From: Candidatus Aminicenantota bacterium
Lineage (GTDB): Bacteria; Acidobacteriota; Aminicenantia; UBA2199
Length of the DNA stretch: 32,641 bases
Assembly (NCBI GenBank): GCA_026393835.1
Contig: JAPKZK010000068.1
Span: 1 to 32,641 of the forward strand
Reading direction: 5' to 3'
In this document: positions 7,395 to 17,625 of the stretch, piece by piece
How positions within the stretch are numbered: the first letter of the stretch is position 1
How the letters are laid out: every line of letters starts with the position of its first letter
Notes under the pieces: model-generated
What the model was told of the DNA's origin: nothing
Databases searched by the model: none
What the model saw: only the letters and a program-made list of their open reading frames with translations
Program-made: the position numbers and the translations under genes

Positions 7395-8779
7395 CGACAA
7401 ATTCAGACCTGACCAAAGCATTGCCCCATGACGGGTTTGCCGAACGGGCGCTCCTGGGGGCAATGCTTATCGATAATAACTATGTCGATGAGGTCTTCTC
7501 GCAAATAAATTCCGGCGATTTTTACCGGGATTCCCACAAATCCATCGCCGCTGCCATCGATAACCTGGTAAACAGCGGCGGAAATGCGGATATCGTAACC
7601 GTAGCAGGTTTACTGGAAAAAAACAAAGAATTGAAATTCGTGGGCGGTTACGAGTACCTCAGTTCCCTGCTGGACGGCGTCCCCGGCAGCATCAATGTCG
7701 AAGAATATATAACCATAGTCAAAGAACGTTCCACTCTCAGGAAAATAATCCTCACCTCCATGGGGGTGATTAAGAGCGGCGCCGAGCCCGGGGCCGAAAC
7801 CCGGGATATCCTGACCCGGCTCCAGGAAGACCTCATAAAGATCGCCGGCGCCGAAATACATGAAGGATTTGTAACCTCTGCCATGGTGGTGGACGAAACC
7901 ATGGAGAAGATCGAGGCCATTCAAAAACATGGGGAAAGCGGCGGCTTAAAAACCGGCTATTATGAACTGGACAGTATGACCGGCGGATTGCAGAAAAGCG
8001 ACCTGGTGGTCATCGCCGCCCGGCCCTCCATGGGAAAAACCGCCCTGGCCCTCAATATTGCCGCTAACATTGCCCTGAAAGACCAGAAAACCGTCGGTTT
8101 CTTTTCTATCGAAATGTCCAAACACCAGATCATGATGCGGTTGTTGGCCACACGGGCGGAAATCGATATGAGCGCCTTAATGACCGGCAAAAAACACCTC
8201 AATCAACAGGAGTGGCACGCCCTGGAAATGGCGGCAAGCGAACTGGGAAAAGCAAAAATCTACATCGACGACTCTGCTTCGCTCTCCATTATCGAAATGA
8301 AAACCCGCGCCCGCAGATTGTGGAAAGAGAAAAACCTGGATGTCGTGTTCGTCGATTACCTCCAGCTCATTAAAGTCAGCGGCGACCAGTTGCGGCGAAA
8401 CGACTCCCGGGCACAGGAAGTGGCGATTATTTCCTCCTCCTTGAAAGAACTGGCCAAAGAACTGAATCTACCCGTAGTGGCGGTGGCCCAATTGAACCGG
8501 GCCCCGGAACAGCGCGGCGGGAAAAGAGAAGGCGGCGGCCCCAGGTACCAATTGTCCGACCTTAAAGAGAGCGGCGCCATCGAACAGGATGCAGATGTGA
8601 TCATGTTCCTGCACCGGGAAGAACAAATCGATAGGGACACCGAACGAAAAGGTGAAGCGGACCTGATCCTGGCCAAACAGAGAAACGGCCCCACCGGCAG
8701 GATTACCCTGGCATACCAGGATAAGTATACGAAATTCGCCAATATGGCCCTGGGCGACAGGGAGCGCGAATTTATATGA
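7391..8779 (+). CDS. dnaB: replicative DNA helicase DnaB
   Basis: DnaB is the hexameric replication-fork helicase. The N-terminal DnaB domain begins at FAERALLGAMLIDNNYV. The RecA-like domain has Walker A ARPSMGKTALA (K216), Walker B LDVVFVDYLQLI, and the conserved LKESGAIEQDADVIMFLHRE near residues 394-413. The GTG at 7391 overlaps the rplI stop (GTGA) and is the only start that keeps the conserved N-terminus. At 462 residues it is standard length with no intein. It closes the ribosomal protein operon, as in many bacteria. Confidence 0.97.
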   Translation: MTTNSDLTKALPHDGFAERALLGAMLIDNNYVDEVFSQINSGDFYRDSHKSIAAAIDNLVNSGGNADIVTVAGLLEKNKELKFVGGYEYLSSLLDGVPGSINVEEYITIVKERSTLRKIILTSMGVIKSGAEPGAETRDILTRLQEDLIKIAGAEIHEGFVTSAMVVDETMEKIEAIQKHGESGGLKTGYYELDSMTGGLQKSDLVVIAARPSMGKTALALNIAANIALKDQKTVGFFSIEMSKHQIMMRLLATRAEIDMSALMTGKKHLNQQEWHALEMAASELGKAKIYIDDSASLSIIEMKTRARRLWKEKNLDVVFVDYLQLIKVSGDQLRRNDSRAQEVAIISSSLKELAKELNLPVVAVAQLNRAPEQRGGKREGGGPRYQLSDLKESGAIEQDADVIMFLHREEQIDRDTERKGEADLILAKQRNGPTGRITLAYQDKYTKFANMALGDREREFI

Positions 8780-8800
8780 TGACAATTTTTGTCATTTTCA
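8779..8800 (+). terminator. weak hairpin after dnaB
   Basis: ATGACAA (8779-8785) pairs with TTGTCAT (8789-8795) around a 3-nt loop and is followed by TTTTC, with an eight-T run about 20 nt later. The AT-rich stem makes this at best a weak terminator between dnaB and the pilin promoter. Confidence 0.4.
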
Positions 8801-8868
8801 TTGCCATTTTTTTTAAGTTAGCGGACGGTCATTTTTCCAAAACACGGCTGTAACGCACTTTAAAATAT

Positions 8869-8884
8869 TGGCATGAGAATTGCT
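8869..8884 (+). promoter_or_regulatory. sigma-54 (-24/-12) promoter upstream of pilin
   Basis: TGGCATGAGAATTGCT matches the -24/-12 consensus TGGCACGNNNNTTGCW at 11 of 12 specified positions, with exact GG-to-GC spacing of 12. The expected start would be near 8894-8896, giving a leader of about 45 nt to the pilin ATG at 8940. Sigma-54 control of pilin genes is established in Pseudomonas, Myxococcus and Geobacter. No enhancer-binding activator gene is in the window. Confidence 0.75.
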
Positions 8885-8939
8885 CTACTTATACTTGAAA
8901 CAATAAAGACAAAACAACTAAAAAAATAGGAGGCTTATA

Positions 8940-9416
8940 ATGAGCAAAAAAGGTTTTACGTTAGTCGAGTTACTGATTGTTATTGCAATCATCGGTATCG
9001 TCGCAGCCATCGCCGTCCCCAACTTACTGACGGCCCTGCAGAAAGGTAAACAGAAAGCAACCATGGGTGATATGAAAACCATCGGCGGCTCGATCGAGGA
9101 TTATATGACGGACAACTATATGGCCCCGGGATCTGGCGGCGTTGCAACCGTAAGGCTTTTGGAAAACTACCTGGAACCATTCTATATCAAAATGTGTCCT
9201 TCGAAAGACGGTTGGGGCACGGATTTGGCTTATGAATCCGGTGCCGCCGGTTCAACCGAACAGGATCAGTACTCTGTTATTTCCTATGGAAGGGGCGGAG
9301 TCTCCACTCCATTCGATCCCGCGAATTCCAACTATATCGTAAACACCATGGCCGGTTTTGAAAACGATATCTGCTTCTCTAACGGTCAATTCACTTACGT
9401 AGCCAAGGTGAAATAA
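8940..9416 (+). CDS. type IV pilin / GspG-like pseudopilin (pilin 1)
   Basis: The prepilin leader MSKKG precedes FTLVELLIVIAIIGIVAAI, the class III signal cut by prepilin peptidase after G5. F6 would be N-methylated and E10 is the conserved mature Glu5. The 158-residue protein has a C-terminal domain with GspG-like features (KDGWGTDLAYESG, then YSVISYGRGG). Two cysteines (MCPSKDGWG and DICFSNG) could form a disulphide. AGGAGG at 8928-8933 precedes the ATG by 6 nt. It heads a cassette with two Wzy_C proteins and a paralogous pilin. A strong terminator lies 33-67 bp after the stop, so most transcripts probably encode pilin alone. Confidence 0.92.
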   Translation: MSKKGFTLVELLIVIAIIGIVAAIAVPNLLTALQKGKQKATMGDMKTIGGSIEDYMTDNYMAPGSGGVATVRLLENYLEPFYIKMCPSKDGWGTDLAYESGAAGSTEQDQYSVISYGRGGVSTPFDPANSNYIVNTMAGFENDICFSNGQFTYVAKVK

Positions 9417-9439
9417 TAGAAGCAGTAAGAAGATCAGTA

Positions 9440-10948
9440 ATGAAAAAAAGCGGCTGGTTGTTGATGCCAGTCGCTTTTTTTTTAGCAGTCAATTTCTCGG
9501 TGAGCCCTGTCAAAGTTATATTTTTAAGCAGGCTTATTTACTTTCTTTTTTTGGCGGCCCTTTTTATAAACATGCGAAAATTCAATCTAAGTCAAATTTT
9601 AAAAGCAGTCGTGGGGGGGGTCTCTTTTATTATATTTTCTTACGGGATCATACAAAAATTTGTTCTTTTTCCTTTATATTTAAAAAGCTTTTCCAATGGC
9701 GCCCCCGGGGAGAATGTCTACATGGAGGCCCTGGTGGAACGGATAAAAAGCGGGCGCATTTTTTCTCTCTTCCGGCTGCCCACCCTGTACGCCATCATAT
9801 GCGCCGTATTAATCTTATTCATCTTTCACTATCTCCTAAAATCGAAATCCGCCGGTTCCGCCGGGTATAAAACCGGGATTGCCTGGACTTTTTTATTGGC
9901 GCTGGGGCTGGTCAACCTGCTGCTTACCCAATCATTCGGGGGAATTATTTATCTTTCCACCGGCGTCCTGGTCTACCTCCTTTTATCGGGAATCCTAAAA
10001 TTCAAATACCTGGCCCCCATCCTGATGATTCTTTGTCTTTTTTTCTCCCTGACCATTGCCTTGCGCTATTCGGAAGCCAGGAAAATGGAGCCGGCCGCCC
10101 TGCGTATGTCAAATTGGGCCCAGGCGGCCAGGGTGCTCGCTTCAAGCCCCATTTGGGGGGTGGGCCTGGGAAACTACGAGGCCGTGGTCTCCTACTTTAC
10201 CCGCGCCGATGAAGCCAAATCCATTTATGCACATAACTTTTTCCTCCAATTTATTGCTGAAGTCGGTATTATTATTCCTTTTTTCCTGGCGGCGCTTTTG
10301 TTCTCTTTAAGAAAAAAACTAAAGCCGCTTCGCCCGCGGGAAGGTGAAAACGCATTATATATCTCTGTGTTTTTTATTTTACTCACTTACAACCTGATCG
10401 ATATCGGTTTTTATTTCTTCCCCGCCGGACTGGCCGGGGTGGTGGCGTTGTCGCAAATCTATCCTGTCCATGAATATAAACGCGCAGCCGTTAGGCGTCG
10501 CTATGCAATCCCGGCGGCGGCGGTCTTTTTGGCCGCGCTTCTGGCCGTGGAAGCCTATTCCGATAGCTGCCGCATGGAAGCCGATATTTTACAGATGCAA
10601 AAGCAGTACAATGAGGCGGAAATCCAATATAAAACCAGTTTAAGGTTCAATCCTACCAATTTCAGGGCGCTCATCGGTTACGCGTCGGTGAAATTTTACC
10701 GGGAGGAACCTGCGGAAGCGCAGAAATACCTGGACCGGGCCCTGGACCTGTACCCGGATTCGGCTTCGGCCCATCATTTGCAATCCAGGATCGCATGGCA
10801 AGGTGGGCACCCGTGGCAGGCCTTTTTTCACGCCTCCCACGCTTACCGGAAGAACGTCATAAACGCCGAGTATCGAAATTGGTACCTGGCCCTGAAAAAC
10901 AACCTGGAAAAACTCCTGGACCAGGTGAACCGGAAGGAAAAACAATGA
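9440..10948 (+). CDS. Wzy_C / O-antigen ligase family membrane protein with C-terminal TPRs (1)
   Basis: This 502-residue polytopic protein has about ten hydrophobic segments. The Wzy_C signature lies at about residues 205-290: WAQAARVLASSPIWGVGLGNYE followed by a periplasmic-loop AHNFFLQFIAEVGI (H265). This superfamily includes O-antigen ligase WaaL, polymerase Wzy and pilin oligosaccharyltransferases PglL/PilO/TfpW, which transfer lipid-linked glycans in the periplasm. The C-terminal ~130 residues form TPR-like helices (YNEAEIQYKTSLRFNP, AEAQKYLDRALDLYP). Its position directly behind a pilin favours a pilin glycosyltransferase, which is inference. The first codons coincide with a strong terminator. 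The stop overlaps the next ATG (ATGA). Confidence 0.85.
   Translation: MKKSGWLLMPVAFFLAVNFSVSPVKVIFLSRLIYFLFLAALFINMRKFNLSQILKAVVGGVSFIIFSYGIIQKFVLFPLYLKSFSNGAPGENVYMEALVERIKSGRIFSLFRLPTLYAIICAVLILFIFHYLLKSKSAGSAGYKTGIAWTFLLALGLVNLLLTQSFGGIIYLSTGVLVYLLLSGILKFKYLAPILMILCLFFSLTIALRYSEARKMEPAALRMSNWAQAARVLASSPIWGVGLGNYEAVVSYFTRADEAKSIYAHNFFLQFIAEVGIIIPFFLAALLFSLRKKLKPLRPREGENALYISVFFILLTYNLIDIGFYFFPAGLAGVVALSQIYPVHEYKRAAVRRRYAIPAAAVFLAALLAVEAYSDSCRMEADILQMQKQYNEAEIQYKTSLRFNPTNFRALIGYASVKFYREEPAEAQKYLDRALDLYPDSASAHHLQSRIAWQGGHPWQAFFHASHAYRKNVINAEYRNWYLALKNNLEKLLDQVNRKEKQ
9449..9483 (+). terminator. rho-independent terminator inside the start of the next gene
   Basis: The stem AGCGGCTGG (9449-9457)/CCAGTCGCT (9467-9475), with one G-T pair and a 9-nt loop, is followed by nine T (9475-9483); six A before the stem extend pairing with the T run. 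It starts 9 nt after the ATG of the downstream Wzy_C gene, so it lies within codons 4-15 of that gene. Confidence 0.85.
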
Positions 10949-12798
10949 GACTAACGCGACCGCTCTACAGGCTCAGTATGCTGAATCCGAAAGTGGAATT
11001 TATATTACTTCCCTGTTTTATGCTTTTTTCCCCCTGGAAAGATTCTCCCTTGTATTTCCCGGCCACTGCCCTTCTGATCGTTCTTTTGTCGCTCCGGAAT
11101 ATTTGCTTTATGAAAAATCTCAGCCTCTCCTCTTTTTCCTATTCGCTGCTGGCGTTTAACCTGTTGGCCATACTTTCCGTTTTTTTTGCCGTTTACCGGC
11201 GTCCCGCGATCCTGTGGGTGTCGGGAATTTTTCTTATTTCACTCTATTTTATCCTCTTTTTCCTGGATAAGGGCAGTGAGGATGGCTATTTTCATCTATT
11301 GATTTACATTATTTCAGCGGTTTCCCTTTTCCAGGTGATCGATTTTATCATACCCGGCATCGATCGCAGGAATTTCTTTTTCCCGAATCCCATCTACCAG
11401 GGGGTGGCCTCCGGCATTGCCGTGCTGGCGGCGCTTTACTATCTTTTAAAGAAATTCCATCGGCTGTTTTTCGGGTTACTGGTATTGAACGTGGCCGGGG
11501 TATACGTTTCGCAATCCAAAGCGGCTTTTATCGGGACGGCGGGGATTTGTTTATTAATGGCGCTGCTGAAACAAAAGAAGTTGATACCGGCGGCGGCCGG
11601 GCTTATCCTTCTGACCTTCATCATTCCCAATCCCATCCGGGAGATGTTTATTTTTTCCATTAAGCAGGACCCTTATTCGGCCAACCGTACGGATATCTGG
11701 AAAATGTCGCTGGACATTTATAAAGATCACCCGCTATTTGGCGTGGGGCCGGAAAATTTTTCAGAGGTATCCAGGCAATACAATTTCAAACAGACCCGGG
11801 GGCCGGCCAATTATTTTAAACGGCCCCGCAGTCCGCACAGCGATTATTTTAAACTTCTTTCCGAAACCGGCAGCGCCGGTCTCATTTTTATCTTTTTTTT
11901 CGGTTTTGTACTGGTTAAACGAATCGTTTCCCTGCCCCTTTTCAACCTATCGACGTTATTGATCCTTTATCTCCTGTTCCAGGCGTTGGTGTTCGATGTA
12001 ATCTTCCATTTTTTCTTCTTTTTTATCTTCCTGTTCCTGTTAAAGAACCTGTTCGAGCAGCAGTTGATTTATAAAAGTTTTACGCTGCCTTTAAAAGTAA
12101 ATTGTATTTTTATACTGGTAATAACCTTTACTGCCGGGTATTTACTGCCGTATTTTTCGCACGGTTTGGCGGAGAAATCGCAAAAAACGCAAGATATTGT
12201 GGCCCGTTTCAATTTATCGAATAGAGCCGGTTACCTGGACCCGCTGGACGCCGATATTCATTATTTAAAAGCCGTATCTCTTTATCATTATTTTAATAAG
12301 ACCACCAACCTGGAATCTTTTTATTCGGCATTGGAAAATGTAAAAAAGGTTCAACGGTTGAACCCGTATTTTATAGATGCCTATTGGTTGGAATCGGATT
12401 TGTACGCCCATTTGCTGCAAGAAAATGTGAGTAATGAAGGTTTACGCGAGGAGATCACGGCGCCGTTGGCGGCGGCGGAGCGGTATGACCCGTCAAATCC
12501 TTTCTTAAAATTGCGAAAAGCAGAGATCGACCTGCGCTTTGATTTTAAAGTGGAAGCGCGGCAAGAGGCGATTAAGTCCCTGGAACTGGAACCGGATTAT
12601 GCCATGGCCCTCTATTTCCTGCAACGGAATTATAATTATTTTCCCGATGAGGGGGCCTTTGAAACACGAATCGCCCGTATCCGGGAAAAGGCCGCGCAAT
12701 ACCGGCCGGAACCCGGGACTTACCTGTATAAATTATTTGAAATTCCCATGGACCCGTCGATGTCAACGATAAAACATGGGACAGGGGAGGTAATATGA
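10945..12798 (+). CDS. Wzy_C / O-antigen ligase family membrane protein with C-terminal TPRs (2)
   Basis: A second polytopic Wzy_C protein, 617 residues. I start at 10945, where ATGA overlaps the previous stop and GGAAGGAAAA precedes it; an in-frame extension back to 10795 is only coding shadow of the upstream gene. The signature includes VSQSKAAF (residues 188-195), DIYKDHPLFGVGPENF (257-272) and the loop RSPHSDYFKLLSETG with H298. From about residue 450 the soluble tail has TPR-like helices. It is clearly related in architecture to the gene before it but diverged, so the two may use different glycans or pilins, or act as ligase plus polymerase. The stop overlaps the ATG of pilin 2 by 4 bp. 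Confidence 0.85.
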   Translation: MRLTRPLYRLSMLNPKVEFILLPCFMLFSPWKDSPLYFPATALLIVLLSLRNICFMKNLSLSSFSYSLLAFNLLAILSVFFAVYRRPAILWVSGIFLISLYFILFFLDKGSEDGYFHLLIYIISAVSLFQVIDFIIPGIDRRNFFFPNPIYQGVASGIAVLAALYYLLKKFHRLFFGLLVLNVAGVYVSQSKAAFIGTAGICLLMALLKQKKLIPAAAGLILLTFIIPNPIREMFIFSIKQDPYSANRTDIWKMSLDIYKDHPLFGVGPENFSEVSRQYNFKQTRGPANYFKRPRSPHSDYFKLLSETGSAGLIFIFFFGFVLVKRIVSLPLFNLSTLLILYLLFQALVFDVIFHFFFFFIFLFLLKNLFEQQLIYKSFTLPLKVNCIFILVITFTAGYLLPYFSHGLAEKSQKTQDIVARFNLSNRAGYLDPLDADIHYLKAVSLYHYFNKTTNLESFYSALENVKKVQRLNPYFIDAYWLESDLYAHLLQENVSNEGLREEITAPLAAAERYDPSNPFLKLRKAEIDLRFDFKVEARQEAIKSLELEPDYAMALYFLQRNYNYFPDEGAFETRIARIREKAAQYRPEPGTYLYKLFEIPMDPSMSTIKHGTGEVI

Positions 12799-13274
12799 AA
12801 ATGAAAGTAAAAGGATTTACATTGATAGAGTTGTTAATCGTTGTTAGCCTGATCGGTATCATTGCAGCCATTGTCATACCCAATCTGATGGCTGCGCTTC
12901 ATAAGGGGAAACAGAAAGCCTCGATTGGAGATATGAAAACCATCGGCACGGCGGTGGAGGCGTACATGGTGGACACATCTATGGCCCCGGGAGGCGGAGC
13001 CGTCGCGTTAGTGGTCGACTTACAACCCTACCTGCAGAGTTTTTATCTGGCCCACCTGCCCATCCGCGACGGATGGAGTACACCGTTCCACTATCAATCC
13101 GGCGCTGAGGGTCTCGACCAGGCTTATTATTCCATTTTTTCTTACGGCAGGGATAAGAACCCGTCGCCCATCGATATTGCCAATACCAACTATATTGTGG
13201 ATAACATGCTGATCTTTGACAACGATATCTGCTTCTCCAACGGTATGTTTACCTATACCCCAAAAGTAAAATAA
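12795..13274 (+). CDS. type IV pilin / GspG-like pseudopilin (pilin 2)
   Basis: This is a paralogue of the first pilin in the cassette: leader ending KVKG, then FTLIELLIVVSLIGIIAAI, with mature Glu5 at E12. It shares the segments HKGKQKASIGDMKTIG, AYMVDTSMAPGGG, SYGRDK, DIANTNYIVDNM and DNDICFSNGMFTYTPKVK. The first of pilin 1's two cysteines is replaced (HLPIRDGW instead of MCPSKDGW), so an intramolecular disulphide is not possible. GGGAGG lies 4 nt before the ATG, which overlaps the preceding stop. Unlike pilin 1, no terminator follows directly. It could be a minor pilin or a variant subunit. Confidence 0.9.
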   Translation: MKMKVKGFTLIELLIVVSLIGIIAAIVIPNLMAALHKGKQKASIGDMKTIGTAVEAYMVDTSMAPGGGAVALVVDLQPYLQSFYLAHLPIRDGWSTPFHYQSGAEGLDQAYYSIFSYGRDKNPSPIDIANTNYIVDNMLIFDNDICFSNGMFTYTPKVK

Positions 13275-13351
13275 GTAATGGTTAATATATGGGGGGAACA
13301 CGGACTCCGGATGCCGGATGTCCCAACCTGTGGAGTTTGGAGAACCAGGTG

Positions 13352-15040
13352 AAATTTAATATTATTGTAATCCTTATCCTCTTTTCTCTAAACCTCCTGG
13401 TCTTCCTGCCCGCCGTTAAAGGCGACTTTATCTGGGACGACCGGGATTTGATCCTGGATAATCCTTTTATCCAGGGTCCTTCATTTCTTAAGAATGTGCT
13501 GTTTTCGCCTTTCGATGTGTTGACTACCCATAACGAAGCGGGCAAGAAATTTGAAGAACAGACGCATTTTTACCGGCCCCTGGCGGTCGCATCCTATTGG
13601 TTGGATTTCCAGGTCTGGGGTTTGAACCCGGCCGGCTTTCATTTAACCAACATCCTGATTCATATCTTGAACACGGTTTTGCTTTTTTTTATTGCCCTGG
13701 GGCTGGGATTTAAACGAGTTTACGCTTTCTTTGCGGCTGTTCTTTTTTCACTGTACCCGCTTCATTTTGAGAATACCGCCTGGATTTCCGGGCGGACGGA
13801 TTTGTTGTCTTTTTTGTTTGCGGCCGGCGCCGTCCTCTTTTTCCAGCGTTTCCGAAAAAAAAACACCTGGTGGAATCTTATCTTATCTGCCTTTTTCTTT
13901 TTTTTATCGCTGCTTTCCAAGGAGAATTGTATTTTTTTGCCGGTAATCCTTTTTTTACTTCTCCGGCAGGGGCATACGCCGTTGAAAAAATCGTTGGCAA
14001 TAATGGCGCCTTACGTGGTTTCCCTGGTTACCTGGCTGGCGATTCGCCAACTGGTACTTAGGCCCACGGCGCTCCAGGCGTCCTGGCAGGCCATTCAAAA
14101 TTTGATTGCCCTGGTGGGCTTTTATACGTTTAAAGCGCTGTTCCCTTTTCATTTAAGCATCAGCATCGAGGGCCCGGATATTTTTTCTAACCGGATATTC
14201 CTGGCGGTGGGGTTTTCGGTTTTAGTGGGGTTGGCGGCGCTGGGGGCGCTGATTTTTCTTAAAAGGGGGCGGGGCGTTGTTTCCCCGGCCATTGTCGCTT
14301 TTTATTTGCTGTTGTTGCCATCGGCGGCCATTGTATTCGTGGATACGGCAAGGTCCCTGGCGGCGTGGCGGTTTTTATACGCCCCTTCCGCGGTTTTAAT
14401 GGGGCTGTTGGTCTACGGTCTTACAAAACTAATTAAATCCCGGGCCCTGCTGGCGGCTGCGGTGGTATTATTGGGATTGGTTTATGTTTCCGAACTTTAC
14501 CCCAAGAATGTTGTTTTCGGGCAAAAGGAGAGGGATTTCTGGGTTCATATGGAGAATATTGGGGGGGAGTCCTTGTTAATCCAGTTTAATGCGGCGGCGG
14601 CGATTCTTTTCACGGATGAGAATAAGGCCCTTTCCATTTACAATCATATCCTGGAGAAACAGGTGGGGCAGCCCAGGTACGACGATTATCAAGCCATGAT
14701 CCGGGAAAACCTGGCCGCTTTTTATTCGACCCGGGGAGATTTCTCGAAAGCGAAATATTATTATGAATGTGTTCTTAAGGGGGGTAAACCGCCGAGCATC
14801 GAGTTTTATTTTAATTATGCGTCGTTTCTCAGTCTTACGGGGGAAGGGGCCGGGGCGAAATCGATTGTGGCGGATTTGCTGCGGCGAAATCCCGGGAACC
14901 ACAGGTGTCTTATTATGGCGGCGGGGTTTTATATCCGGTTGAAAGAGTATGATCAAGCGGTTTCGCTGCTTACGGAGGATTACCGGCTTTTTAACACCGC
15001 GGAGAGTCTTCGCCTGTTGAACCTACTAAAGAATAAATAA
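13352..15040 (+). CDS. GT-C glycosyltransferase with C-terminal TPRs (TMTC-like)
   Basis: This is a polytopic protein with the signature of bacterial TMTC/PMT-like GT-C enzymes: first-loop FIWDDRDLILDNPFIQ with the catalytic-type D30-D31, then THFYRPLAVASYWLDFQVWGLNPAGFHLTNI, YPLHFENTAWISGRTDLL and LLSKENCIF. About ten membrane segments are followed by TPR-like helices from about residue 400. GT-C enzymes use polyprenyl-phosphate sugars and act on the outer membrane face; eukaryotic TMTC proteins are O-mannosyltransferases. I prefer GTG 13352, with GGAG upstream and a Lys-then-hydrophobic start. ATG 13289 would add 21 residues and has no Shine-Dalgarno. As last member of the cassette it could supply or attach sugars on pilins. 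Acceptor is unknown. Confidence 0.8.
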   Translation, partial: KFNIIVILILFSLNLLVFLPAVKGDFIWDDRDLILDNPFIQGPSFLKNVLFSPFDVLTTHNEAGKKFEEQTHFYRPLAVASYWLDFQVWGLNPAGFHLTNILIHILNTVLLFFIALGLGFKRVYAFFAAVLFSLYPLHFENTAWISGRTDLLSFLFAAGAVLFFQRFRKKNTWWNLILSAFFFFLSLLSKENCIFLPVILFLLLRQGHTPLKKSLAIMAPYVVSLVTWLAIRQLVLRPTALQASWQAIQNLIALVGFYTFKALFPFHLSISIEGPDIFSNRIFLAVGFSVLVGLAALGALIFLKRGRGVVSPAIVAFYLLLLPSAAIVFVDTARSLAAWRFLYAPSAVLMGLLVYGLTKLIKSRALLAAAVVLLGLVYVSELYPKNVVFGQKERDFWVHMENIGGESLLIQFNAAAAILFTDENKALSIYNHILEKQVGQPRYDDYQAMIRENLAAFYSTRGDFSKAKYYYECVLKGGKPPSIEFYFNYASFLSLTGEGAGAKSIVADLLRRNPGNHRCLIMAAGFYIRLKEYDQAVSLLTEDYRLFNTAESLRLLNLLKNK

Positions 15041-15054
15041 AAGTTTTAGGAGGT

Positions 15055-15084
15055 CCAGGAACCCTTTTTCAAAAGGGTTCCTGG
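15055..15084. repeat. perfect 14-bp palindrome (hairpin)
   Basis: CCAGGAACCCTTTT and its exact reverse complement flank a 2-nt loop, followed by a small TCGCC-GAA-GGCGA hairpin at 15085-15097. It separates the pilin cassette from the next promoter and may act as a terminator or REP-like element. There is no T run after the stem. Confidence 0.7.
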
Positions 15085-15111
15085 TCGCCGAAGGCGAAAT
15101 CGTTTGAGTGT

Positions 15112-15140
15112 TTGACAGTAGATGTTATAAATCTTATAAT
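15112..15140 (+). promoter_or_regulatory. consensus sigma-70 promoter, leaderless geometry
   Basis: TTGACA (15112-15117), a 17-nt spacer and TATAAT (15135-15140) give a perfect consensus. Six nt separate the -10 box from the ATG at 15147, so +1 should be the A of the start codon. Confidence 0.85.
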
Positions 15141-15146
15141 ACCCGT

Positions 15147-17582
<2,436 letters not shown>

Positions 17583-17591
17583 AATCCAGGC

Positions 17592-17620
17592 TTGAAGACT
17601 ACTCTTAATTGTGCTATAAC
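17592..17620 (+). promoter_or_regulatory. sigma-70 promoter, near-leaderless geometry
   Basis: TTGAAG (17592-17597), a 17-nt spacer and TATAAC (17615-17620) lie 5 nt before the ATG at 17626. Predicted +1 is within 1 nt of the start codon. Confidence 0.7.
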
Positions 17621-17625
17621 ATTAT

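Noticed and set aside
10795..10944. 50-codon N-terminal extension of the second Wzy_C protein
   Set aside because: It lies within the previous gene in another frame, is Pro/Arg-rich without hydrophobic character, and the ATGA overlap at 10945 with a Shine-Dalgarno sequence is a better start.
13306..13320. Terminator between pilin 2 and the GT-C gene (TCCGG-ATG-CCGGA)
   Set aside because: Only a 5-bp stem and no T run; transcription probably continues.
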